Assembly (NCBI GenBank): GCA_003167015.1
Contig: PMUF01000201.1
Span: 30,450 to 36,264, forward strand
Length of the DNA: 5,815 bases
From: Chitinophagaceae bacterium
GTDB taxonomy: Bacteria > Bacteroidota > Bacteroidia > Chitinophagales > Chitinophagaceae
Direction of reading: 5' to 3'
Of the stretch, positions 1 to 5,815 are shown one piece after another; the stretch's first letter is position 1; each line of letters starts with the position of its first letter. The translations under genes and the position numbers were made by a program. Under the pieces are notes generated by a model. The model was given only the letters and a program-made list of their open reading frames with translations. It was not told the DNA's origin and did no database searches.

Positions 1-836
1 TCATACTCCCCGCTGACATTATACGCACTCACAGGTACCCGCACAGCATTCTTTACCTCGCGGATGATATCCAGGTAAGGCAGCGCCGGCTTCACCATCA
101 CGATATCCGCCCCCTCTTCCACGTCCATGATCGCTTCCTTCACCGCTTCCGTCCGGTTGGCAGGATCCATCTGGTAGGTTTTCTTGTCGCCAAATCCGGG
201 AGCGGAATCCAACGCATCACGGAAAGGGCCATAAAAACAGGAGGCATACTTGGCGCTATAGGCCATGATCCCCGTCCGCGTGAAATTATTTTCTTCCAAC
301 GCCTGCCGGATCGCACCGATGCGGCCATCCATCATATCGCTGGGCGCTACCCAGTCGGCGCCCGCCGCGGCATGGCTCAGACTCATTTTGATCAACGCCT
401 CAACGGTAGGGTCATTCACGATTTCGCCATTCTCCACGATCCCGTCATGCCCGTAGATAGAGTAGGGGTCCAGCGCGACATCGGTCATCACGATAATCTC
501 CGGCACAGCCTCTTTGATCGCCTTGATACTACGCTGCATCAACCCATCCGGGTTCCAGGCCTCTTTGCCGGTATTGTCCTTCAACTCATCCTTGCTCTTG
601 ACGAACAGCAGCACGCTCTTGATCCCCAGGCTCCACAATTCCTTCACCTCGGTAACGGTCCCGTCCAGGCTCTGCCGGAAATAACCGGGCATAGAAGAGA
701 TCTCCGTCCTTATTCCCTCCCCTTCATCTATAAACAGCGGAACGATAAAATCATTCGGAGTCAGCACCGTCTCGGCCACCATGGCACGGATCGCGGGAGA
801 CTGCCGTAAAATACGATTGCGACGTTGCAGGTACAT
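1..836 (-). CDS. hemB: Porphobilinogen synthase (delta-aminolevulinic acid dehydratase), 3' end cut by window edge
   Basis: Condenses two 5-aminolevulinate molecules into porphobilinogen, a cytoplasmic step of heme synthesis. Reading the minus strand from the ATG at 836 gives 278 uninterrupted codons. The family is usually about 325 residues, so roughly 45 C-terminal residues lie beyond the left edge. Visible family motifs are APSDMMDGR (164-172), the first active-site lysine in MAYSAKYAS (K196), and the Schiff-base lysine in MVKPALPYLD (K249), followed by VSGEY. The metal-site segment DVALDPYSIYGHDG (119-132) has Ala121, Asp123 and Asp131 where zinc-type enzymes such as E. coli HemB have three cysteines, so this is the aspartate-rich, probably Mg-dependent class. 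Glu234 lies 15 residues before K249 and matches the allosteric Mg ligand of E. coli HemB, aligned by eye from memory. The start is 11 bases after the hemF stop, with no Shine-Dalgarno sequence. Identification is essentially certain; the C-terminus is unseen. Confidence 0.97.
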   Translation of the reverse strand, partial: MYLQRRNRILRQSPAIRAMVAETVLTPNDFIVPLFIDEGEGIRTEISSMPGYFRQSLDGTVTEVKELWSLGIKSVLLFVKSKDELKDNTGKEAWNPDGLMQRSIKAIKEAVPEIIVMTDVALDPYSIYGHDGIVENGEIVNDPTVEALIKMSLSHAAAGADWVAPSDMMDGRIGAIRQALEENNFTRTGIMAYSAKYASCFYGPFRDALDSAPGFGDKKTYQMDPANRTEAVKEAIMDVEEGADIVMVKPALPYLDIIREVKNAVRVPVSAYNVSGEY

Positions 837-847
837 TATGTTGAATT

Positions 848-1813
848 TTATAGTTTGTTTACCCAATCCCTCGGATGCCGGCAGGCATCCAGCAACTCCG
901 CCTCCGGGCTTCCTTCGGCCGGCTGATAATTATACCCCCATCGGGCCCTCGGCGGCAGGCTCATCAGGATGCTTTCCGTTCTCCCGCTCGTTTTCAGCCC
1001 GAACAACGTCCCCCGGTCATGGATCAGGTTGAACTCCACATACCGGCCCCGACGGATCTCCTGCCATTCCACTTCCCGTTCCCCATAAGGCAAATCTTTC
1101 CTTTTACTGACAATAGGCAGATACGCCGAAAGAAAAGCGTTTCCATTAGCCTGCTGGAAAGCGAACAGCCGCTCGGCATCCGCGTCCCCGTTGTCCACCG
1201 GCCGTAGATGATCATAAAAAACCCCGCCAATGCCCCGCATCTCATCCCCCCGGTGCTTGTTGACAAAATACTCGTCACACCAGTGTTTATAGGCCGGATA
1301 TCTTTCCTTGCCGAAAGGGTCCATCGCATCCCGGAAGGTGTGATGGAAATGACGGGCATCGGATTCAAAAAGATAATAGGGCGTCAGATCGGAACCGCCG
1401 CCGAACCACCGGTCGGTGACACACCCTGCCTCATCGTATAGTTCAAAATAACGCCAGTTGGCATGAGTCGTCGGCACATAAGGATTCAGGGGGTGAATCA
1501 CCAGCGATAGCCCGCAGGCAAACCATTTGGCCCCGTCCAGTTTCAGCTGGGTGCGCATGGCATCGCTCACCTTCCCCCAAACGACCGAGGTATTCACTCC
1601 CCCTTTTTCGATCACCTTTCCGCCCGAAATCACTTTTGTCCGGCCTCCGCCGCCACCTTCGCGATCCCATTCATCGGTCAGGAATACCGCCGACCCGTCT
1701 GCCTGCTCCAATGCCGTGCAGATCTGGTCCTGTAACCCGTAAATGTATCCTATCCATCGGTCCCTGAAGCCCAGCGTGGCTGTCTTGTATAATCCTTCCG
1801 GCGATGAATGCAT
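848..1813 (-). CDS. hemF: Oxygen-dependent coproporphyrinogen III oxidase
   Basis: Oxidatively decarboxylates two propionates of coproporphyrinogen III to vinyl groups with O2, giving protoporphyrinogen IX in the cytoplasm. It has 321 residues, close to the usual size of about 300. The HemF signatures appear in order: EGGGGGRTKV (52-61), EKGGVNTSVVWG (69-80), the SLVIHPLNPYVPTTHANWR block (103-121) with conserved His117, WFGGGSDLTPYY (136-147), KHWCDEYFVNKHRGDEMRG (176-194), and the RGRYVEFNLIHDRGT to SLPP block (255-288). None resembles the radical-SAM enzyme HemN. The ATG at 1813 lies 3 bases after the hydrolase stop and is the only in-frame ATG before the conserved core. It gives an N-terminal lead of about 20 residues before the first helix (RWIGYIYGLQD). 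The tight spacing suggests translation coupled to the upstream hydrolase. hemB follows 11 bases downstream. Confidence 0.98.
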   Translation of the reverse strand: MHSSPEGLYKTATLGFRDRWIGYIYGLQDQICTALEQADGSAVFLTDEWDREGGGGGRTKVISGGKVIEKGGVNTSVVWGKVSDAMRTQLKLDGAKWFACGLSLVIHPLNPYVPTTHANWRYFELYDEAGCVTDRWFGGGSDLTPYYLFESDARHFHHTFRDAMDPFGKERYPAYKHWCDEYFVNKHRGDEMRGIGGVFYDHLRPVDNGDADAERLFAFQQANGNAFLSAYLPIVSKRKDLPYGEREVEWQEIRRGRYVEFNLIHDRGTLFGLKTSGRTESILMSLPPRARWGYNYQPAEGSPEAELLDACRHPRDWVNKL

Positions 1814-1816
1814 GAG

Positions 1817-2830
1817 TTAATCGTTTAGAAAATGGAACAGCGCCTGTATAAATTCGTCGAACGCTTCTACATGAGGGACATGCCCGGCGTCGGGTATCTC
1901 CACCAGACGGGAGTTCGGGATCTTCGCTTGCGTCATCCGCCCCAGCACCGGGTAATTGCCCATCGTTCGTGCCACACTGTCCGGGACAAGGTTCTTTCCC
2001 AATGCCGTCCGGTCCAGTTGGCCGATGATCAGTAGGGTAGGGACCCTGATCTTGTCGAATTCATAGCAGACCGGCTGGGTGAATATCATGTCGTAGGTCA
2101 GCGCCGAGTTCCAGGCGACCCGGCTATATTCCGGGCTCAGCGTCCAGCCGGCAGGTACCTCCAGCAGCACATCATAACCCGGCCGCCACTCGCCGTGAAA
2201 ATAACTTTCCGTCATGTATTTTTTATAGGACGCTTCATTCTGTTTCAGTTCACTGCGGTACCAGTCATCGACGCTTTGATACGGGACCTTCAGTTTCCAG
2301 TCCTCCAGCCCGATAGGATTTTCGAGGATGAATTTCTCGACCCTATCCGGGTACATGAGGACAAATCGGGTACTTACCATTCCGCCCATCGAATGCCCCA
2401 GCACAATGACCTTGCCCACACCCGCGCTGTCCAGTACCGCTTTGGTGGCGGCTGCCATCAGCTGGAACGTATACTGCAGCATAGAAGGCTTGGCCGACTT
2501 CCCAAAGCCTATTTGATCCGGAATGATCACCCTGTACCCCTTATCCGCCAATACTTTTGCTGTCGGGCCCCAGTACGCCCCACAAAAATTCTTACCGTGC
2601 AGCAACATGATCGTATGCCCGTTGGGATGCAGGGGTTGCACATCCATATAGGCCATTTTCAACTCCTGGTGCTGGATATCCAGCGTAATATATTTTACCG
2701 GATAGGCATAGTTGTAGTTTTCCAGGCAGACGCCGAGCGGGACGATGCTGTCGGTCCGCGTCCCGACTTCGGCCCGAGCCATCGTCGCGGACAATAGCAC
2801 CGCGACCACTACAGAAAAAGACCGTCTCAT
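1817..2830 (-). CDS. Secreted or periplasmic alpha/beta-fold hydrolase of unknown substrate
   Basis: A 337-residue alpha/beta hydrolase. The N-terminus MRRSFSVVVAVLLSATMARA is a clear Sec signal peptide (RR start, hydrophobic core 7-17, ARA cleavage box) with probable cleavage after residue 20. There is no lipobox cysteine, so a soluble periplasmic or exported protein is expected. The fold signatures are intact: the oxyanion-region LLHGKNF (76-82), PDQIGFGKS (104-112), the nucleophile elbow GHSMGG (145-150, Ser147), the acid in IIGQLDRTA (Asp273), and the catalytic base in PDAGHVPH (His317). A cap or lid region spans about 172-255. From memory, related proteins with the same FGKS, NPIGLEDWK and SALTYDMIFTQPV blocks occur in Proteobacteria and are annotated only as hydrolases. 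Esterase, lactonase or C-C hydrolase activity are all possible and the substrate cannot be read from the sequence. It sits 7 bases after hemE and 3 before hemF, so it is probably co-transcribed with heme genes, although an exported protein cannot act directly on the cytoplasmic intermediates. Confidence 0.93.
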   Translation of the reverse strand: MRRSFSVVVAVLLSATMARAEVGTRTDSIVPLGVCLENYNYAYPVKYITLDIQHQELKMAYMDVQPLHPNGHTIMLLHGKNFCGAYWGPTAKVLADKGYRVIIPDQIGFGKSAKPSMLQYTFQLMAAATKAVLDSAGVGKVIVLGHSMGGMVSTRFVLMYPDRVEKFILENPIGLEDWKLKVPYQSVDDWYRSELKQNEASYKKYMTESYFHGEWRPGYDVLLEVPAGWTLSPEYSRVAWNSALTYDMIFTQPVCYEFDKIRVPTLLIIGQLDRTALGKNLVPDSVARTMGNYPVLGRMTQAKIPNSRLVEIPDAGHVPHVEAFDEFIQALFHFLND

Positions 2831-2837
2831 AAGTAAT

Positions 2838-3887
2838 TTATTTTATCAGCACACCCTTATGCTTGTACTCCTTCACCGTCTCCACAAAAGCCTTCGCATG
2901 GTCCACCGGCACATCCGGCAGAATGCCATGCCCCAGGTTAGCCACATGCGGATAGCCACTAAAAGCATCCAGCATCGCCGTCACCTCTTTTTTGATCACA
3001 GGGATCGGCGACAGGAGTTTGGCAGGATCGAAATTGCCCTGCAAAGCTACTTTATCTCCCGCCATCTGCCGTGCAACCTGCGGCCGGATACACCAGTCGA
3101 TGCCCAGCCCATGCGCGCCGGTGGCCGCCATTTCCGCCAAAGAATGCCATGCTCCCTTGGCAAACACGATCGTCAGCACCTCGTCCTTCAGCGCCGCCAC
3201 GATCTGCCGGATGTAGCTCAGCGAAAAGTTCTCGAAATCTTCCGGGCTCAGCAGTCCGCCCCAGCTATCGAAGATCTGAATGACGTCCGCTCCCGCCCGC
3301 ACCTGCCCCTTTAAGTAGGCGATCGTCGTATCCGTAATCATCTGCAGCAATCGGTGGGCCGTATGCGGCTGGGTATAACAAAAGGCCTTCGCCCCGTCAA
3401 AAGTCTTGCTCCCCTGCCCTTGAACCATATAGCATAGGAGGGTCCACGGCGCCCCGGCAAACCCGATCAGCGGCACCCGCCCGTCCAGGTGCTTTTTGGT
3501 AAGGCGCAATGCCTGGAAGACATATCCCAGCCGTTCTTCCACATCCGGTATCAGCAACCTTTCCAGGTCGTTGGCCGTTTTGATCGGCTCAGGCAGAAAG
3601 GGGCCTTTCGACTCTATCAGCTGAACTTCCATCCCCATCGCCTGGGGCACGACCAGTATATCCGAAAAAATAATCGCTGCATCCACCCCGATCTGCTCCA
3701 CCGGCTGAATCGTGATCTCCGCCGCCAGCTCAGGCGTCTGGCAGCGCTCGAAGAATGAATATTGTTTCCTTAGCTTGATATAGTCCGGGAGGTAACGGCC
3801 GGCCTGCCGCATCATCCATACCGGAGTACGCTCCGTGCTTTCTCCTCGTAAGGTCCGTAATAACAGATCGTTCCTGAGCTTTGTCAT
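2838..3887 (-). CDS. hemE: Uroporphyrinogen III decarboxylase
   Basis: Removes four carboxyl groups from the acetate side chains of uroporphyrinogen III, giving coproporphyrinogen III, without a cofactor, in the cytoplasm. Its 349 residues match the family length (about 340-360). The N-terminal signature PVWMMRQAGRYLPDY (22-36) is present, including the substrate-carboxylate-binding arginines. The central catalytic aspartate is Asp76 in IIFSDILVVP. The second signature GFAGAPWTLLCYMVQG (142-157) carries Tyr153, and the conserved C-terminal histidine is His320 in NLGHGILPDVP. The segment FDSWGG (206-211) is the usual active-site loop. The start ATG at 3887 overlaps the hemD stop in an ATGA, which fixes the start and implies translational coupling. 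Nothing looks truncated or odd. Confidence 0.98.
   Translation of the reverse strand: MTKLRNDLLLRTLRGESTERTPVWMMRQAGRYLPDYIKLRKQYSFFERCQTPELAAEITIQPVEQIGVDAAIIFSDILVVPQAMGMEVQLIESKGPFLPEPIKTANDLERLLIPDVEERLGYVFQALRLTKKHLDGRVPLIGFAGAPWTLLCYMVQGQGSKTFDGAKAFCYTQPHTAHRLLQMITDTTIAYLKGQVRAGADVIQIFDSWGGLLSPEDFENFSLSYIRQIVAALKDEVLTIVFAKGAWHSLAEMAATGAHGLGIDWCIRPQVARQMAGDKVALQGNFDPAKLLSPIPVIKKEVTAMLDAFSGYPHVANLGHGILPDVPVDHAKAFVETVKEYKHKGVLIK
3884..3887 (-). other. ATGA stop/start overlap of hemD and hemE
   Basis: The hemD stop TGA (3886-3884) and the hemE start ATG (3887-3885) share bases. This arrangement usually gives translational coupling by re-initiation. It is the only overlap in the cluster, and there is no Shine-Dalgarno sequence before hemE to drive independent initiation. 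Confidence 0.85.
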
Positions 3888-4615
3888 TCTTTATTGTTCG
3901 TTTGAAAATAATCGGTCATGGTACGGACCAGCGCCTCTTTCCCTGGCCGGTCACTAATGATCACCAAATGGGAACACCGGGCTTGTATCGCCGCCGCCGT
4001 GGTCCGGCCGATGGCAAACAGCGTCACGTCATCCGCCACCGTATTAAGGGAAAAATAACTCTCCACCGCGCTGGGACTAAAAAAAGCGATCCCGGCATAG
4101 ACCCGCTCTGTCTTTCGCGGAGTGAGCAGCGTTCGGTATACCACCACCTCATGGACCGTCAGGCCCACCTCTTTCAGCAGATCCGGCAGCTCATCCCGCC
4201 GCTGGTCGCCGCAAAAAAAATAGACCGCTGCCCGCCTGACTTCCGCCGCTGCATCACTTGGTGCCACCCGGATGATCTGTGCTGCCAAACCTGCCGCCGA
4301 ATCCGCCGTCCCCGCAATGGTATCCGCCCCAAAACGCTCCGCCACCAGCTGCCGCGTGGCCCCGCTCGTACAAAAAATCATCCAGTCCCGTCCCCCCGTC
4401 CTCCCGATCGCCTCCACCGCATTCGTGCTGGTGAAAACCGCCACTAATGGCTGCCGGCCTAATTCCCTTATCCGCGCGCCCATCTCTGCATCAATCACCG
4501 GCTCAATGGCAATAAAATCCATCGTATCAAGGGCAATGCCCTTAGCCGCCGCCTCTTCGATCAGTTCCGCAGGCAGCGTCGCCGTAGATAATAGATATAT
4601 AGGCTGAGTCGCCAT
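3884..4615 (-). CDS. hemD: Uroporphyrinogen-III synthase
   Basis: Cyclises linear hydroxymethylbilane, the HemC product, into uroporphyrinogen III while inverting ring D. The protein has 243 residues, typical for the family. HemD is poorly conserved in sequence, so the call rests on its characteristic bilobed pattern together with position. Visible blocks are FTSTNAVEAIG (61-71), FCTSGATRQLVAERFGA (81-97), the FFCGDQRRDELPDLL segment (133-147), VVVYRTLLTP (157-166) with Tyr160 at the place of the conserved active-site-cleft tyrosine, FFSPSAVESYF (178-188) and AIGRTTAAAI (201-210). It starts 3 bases after the hemC stop (TAA, three bases, ATG) and its stop overlaps the hemE start by four bases. 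A hemC-hemD-hemE order is the expected context. A purine-rich stretch inside the end of hemC lies about 15 bases before the ATG, too far for a good ribosome-binding site. Confidence 0.94.
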   Translation of the reverse strand: MATQPIYLLSTATLPAELIEEAAAKGIALDTMDFIAIEPVIDAEMGARIRELGRQPLVAVFTSTNAVEAIGRTGGRDWMIFCTSGATRQLVAERFGADTIAGTADSAAGLAAQIIRVAPSDAAAEVRRAAVYFFCGDQRRDELPDLLKEVGLTVHEVVVYRTLLTPRKTERVYAGIAFFSPSAVESYFSLNTVADDVTLFAIGRTTAAAIQARCSHLVIISDRPGKEALVRTMTDYFQTNNKE

Positions 4616-4618
4616 GAC

Positions 4619-5572
4619 TTATTTCGCTTCCTTTTCTTCCGCAGTCGCCCCGGCAGTGCCCGCCGCCCTGATACCATCGGCTATGGCCTGTCCGCCTCTC
4701 TCCAGCAATTCCTCCGCAGCGGTCTTCCCGATATGAGTCGCTATATCTTCAGGTAATATCTTTTCGATGCTCACACTTTGCCGGCCATCCAGCGACAACA
4801 GCTGACCGCTGAAGTAGACGTCCCCGTCTTCAATCTCTGCCAGGGCGCTGATTGGCGTAGAACATCCGCCGAGCAAGGTTCGCAAAAAATCCCGTTCGAT
4901 CTTTGTACATAGGGCAGTATCCGCGTCATTCAGGGGCTGACAGACAGTAAAGCTTTGATCGTCTTCCTCCCGGCACGCCACCAGGATCGCCCCCTGTGCT
5001 GGTGCAGGTAACATCCAATCCAGCACAATACTGTTTTTTGGCCGCAGGTTGATCCGTTCCAGACCCGCCTGTGCAAAAATAGCGGCATCCCAGTCTTCTT
5101 CTGCCAGTTTTCTCAGCCGGGTATTGACGTTGCCACGGAGATTGAACATTTGATGCGCCGGATATTTGTGCAGCCATTGCGCCTGGCGACGAATGCTGCT
5201 GGTGGCGATCTTCGCCGGTTTGTCCCGGTGAAGAAATTCAAGATCGTGTTTGTAGACCAGCAGGTCGTGTACCGGCCCCCGTTTTAACACAGCCGCCTGC
5301 CGAACCCCTTCCGGCAGCCGCGTCGGCACATCCTTCATCGAGTGAACGGCAATATCGATCTTTTGGTTTAGTAACGCGATATCGAGGCTGCGGGTAAATA
5401 TCCCCTGTTCGCCAAAGGCGGAGAGCGGTGTCTTCAGGTCGATGTCGCCTTCGCTCTTAATGTGCACCAGCACTGCGGGAATGCCTTCTTTTTCGAGGAG
5501 TTGTTGCACCTGGACAGCCTGCCAGACGGCCAGCTCACTTTCTCTTGTGCCTATCCGGATCGGTGTTTGCAT
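4619..5572 (-). CDS. hemC: Hydroxymethylbilane synthase (porphobilinogen deaminase)
   Basis: Polymerises four porphobilinogens into hydroxymethylbilane on a covalently bound dipyrromethane primer, in the cytoplasm. It has 317 residues, slightly above the usual 300-315. Motifs in order are RIGTRESELAVWQA (6-19), the active-site loop HSMKDVPT (77-84) with catalytic Asp81, the arginine-bearing substrate segments SSIRRQ (125-130) and NLRGNVNTRL (144-153), LPAPAQGA (188-195), and LLGGCSTPISA (233-243), where Cys237 is the cofactor attachment residue. The last roughly 14 residues form an Ala/Gly/Thr then Glu/Lys-rich tail beyond the conserved domain, probably disordered, which explains the extra length. 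The ATG at 5572 falls 9 bases after the hemA stop and directly precedes the conserved N-terminal strand, so the start is well supported. No Shine-Dalgarno sequence is visible. Confidence 0.98.
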   Translation of the reverse strand: MQTPIRIGTRESELAVWQAVQVQQLLEKEGIPAVLVHIKSEGDIDLKTPLSAFGEQGIFTRSLDIALLNQKIDIAVHSMKDVPTRLPEGVRQAAVLKRGPVHDLLVYKHDLEFLHRDKPAKIATSSIRRQAQWLHKYPAHQMFNLRGNVNTRLRKLAEEDWDAAIFAQAGLERINLRPKNSIVLDWMLPAPAQGAILVACREEDDQSFTVCQPLNDADTALCTKIERDFLRTLLGGCSTPISALAEIEDGDVYFSGQLLSLDGRQSVSIEKILPEDIATHIGKTAAEELLERGGQAIADGIRAAGTAGATAEEKEAK

Positions 5573-5581
5573 GAAGGTTAA

Positions 5582-5815
5582 TTAATTACCGCCGATATAT
5601 TCATTGATGGCCTCTATGTAGTGGCATCCACCCTTGTTATGCTGGCGCATTTTGGTCGCCATCCCATTGATCACCCGTTGAATTTGTTCATCGGTATCAG
5701 TATCGGTGGCAGGCTGAAAGGGCTCTCCCTTTAGCCGGATATACATCGGATGGGTATGCAGTTCTTTTAACTTCGTCTTTACAGCTTTCAACACGGGCAC
5801 ATGCTGACGCATTTT
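5582..5815 (-). CDS. hemA: Glutamyl-tRNA reductase, C-terminal fragment cut by window edge
   Basis: Only the last 77 codons are in the window; the reading frame is open at the right edge (a lysine codon at 5815-5813 precedes the first in-frame Met), so the true start lies outside. The full enzyme reduces glutamyl-tRNA(Glu) to glutamate-1-semialdehyde, the first committed step of C5-pathway heme synthesis. The visible part has the charged, helical look of the HemA C-terminal dimerisation domain: KMRQHVPVLKAVKTKLKELH, an acidic TDTDTDE linker, then RVINGMATKMRQHNKGG and an ending of CHYIEAINEYIGGN. No catalytic or NADPH-binding part can be checked here. The call therefore rests mainly on the helical pattern, the resemblance of the ending to Bacteroidota HemA as I recall it, and the position 9 bases upstream of hemC, where hemA is very commonly found. 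A different alpha-helical protein is possible but less likely. Confidence 0.8.
   Translation of the reverse strand, partial: KMRQHVPVLKAVKTKLKELHTHPMYIRLKGEPFQPATDTDTDEQIQRVINGMATKMRQHNKGGCHYIEAINEYIGGN

Larger units (their letters stand above)
1..5815 (-). other. Heme biosynthesis operon hemA-hemC-hemD-hemE-hydrolase-hemF-hemB
   Basis: All seven reading frames lie on the minus strand. Junctions in transcription order are 9, 3, -4, 7, 3 and 11 bases. No gap can hold a promoter or a hairpin terminator, so a single transcript entering from the right is inferred. Both ends continue outside the window, so the promoter, any regulator and the operon's last gene are not visible. Confidence 0.88.

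Noticed and set aside
372..809. Plus-strand open frame of 145 codons opposite hemB.
   Set aside because: The opposite strand encodes an intact HemB with both active-site lysines; this frame is a by-product of it.
837..870. A/T-rich stretch with TATAAAAT between hemF and hemB that could resemble a -10 box.
   Set aside because: Most of it is the end of the hemF coding sequence. There is no convincing partner element at the spacing expected for a Bacteroidota promoter, and the gap itself is only 11 bases.
2195..2797. Plus-strand open frame of 200 codons opposite the hydrolase gene.
   Set aside because: It lies wholly antisense to a gene with an intact catalytic triad and signal peptide. Its translation has no recognisable domain and is rich in His, Arg and Gln, as expected from the reverse complement of a GC-rich coding frame.
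2745..3314. Plus-strand open frame of 189 codons spanning the hydrolase start and the 3' half of hemE.
   Set aside because: It is antisense to two well-supported genes and shows no motif. The composition is that of a shadow frame.
3881..4447. Plus-strand open frame of 188 codons opposite hemD, very rich in Arg, His and Pro.
   Set aside because: It mirrors hemD almost end to end and has no family features. hemD is required by the operon context and shows its motifs.
5685..5710. Short repeated GAT/ACT codons encoding a TDTDTD run in the hemA fragment.
   Set aside because: Only about three units long, inside a coding frame, and consistent with a simple acidic linker; not evidence of a functional repeat.

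Overview
This window is one dense minus-strand block of tetrapyrrole (heme) biosynthesis genes. In transcription order, from the right end to the left, it reads: end of hemA (glutamyl-tRNA reductase, cut by the window edge), hemC, hemD, hemE, a secreted alpha/beta hydrolase, hemF, and most of hemB (cut by the left edge). All seven genes share a strand. The junctions are +9, +3, -4, +7, +3 and +11 bases, so almost every base is coding and there is no room for an internal terminator or a normal promoter. The simplest reading is one polycistronic operon whose promoter lies upstream of hemA, outside the window.

The genes cover the C5 route from glutamyl-tRNA to protoporphyrinogen IX except for one step. 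HemA makes glutamate-1-semialdehyde, HemB condenses two ALA into porphobilinogen, HemC and HemD build uroporphyrinogen III, HemE decarboxylates it to coproporphyrinogen III, and HemF oxidises that to protoporphyrinogen IX using O2. The aminomutase HemL, a protoporphyrinogen oxidase and ferrochelatase are not in the window. The use of HemF points to aerobic heme synthesis by the protoporphyrin-dependent branch. HemB carries an aspartate-type metal site instead of zinc cysteines.

The likely host is a member of the Bacteroidota, perhaps Chitinophagaceae. The reasons are the style of the protein sequences, the almost complete lack of Shine-Dalgarno sequences, and the hemA-C-D-E...F-B arrangement. 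Base composition is fairly GC-rich by eye (roughly mid-50s percent), which is high but possible for that family. This assignment is an inference and was not tested by any search.

The one unexpected member is the alpha/beta hydrolase between hemE and hemF. It has a Sec-type signal peptide and an intact Ser-Asp-His triad, but no known role in heme synthesis. I see no RNA genes, mobile elements, CRISPR arrays, notable repeats or terminators, and no evidence of a wholly new system here.
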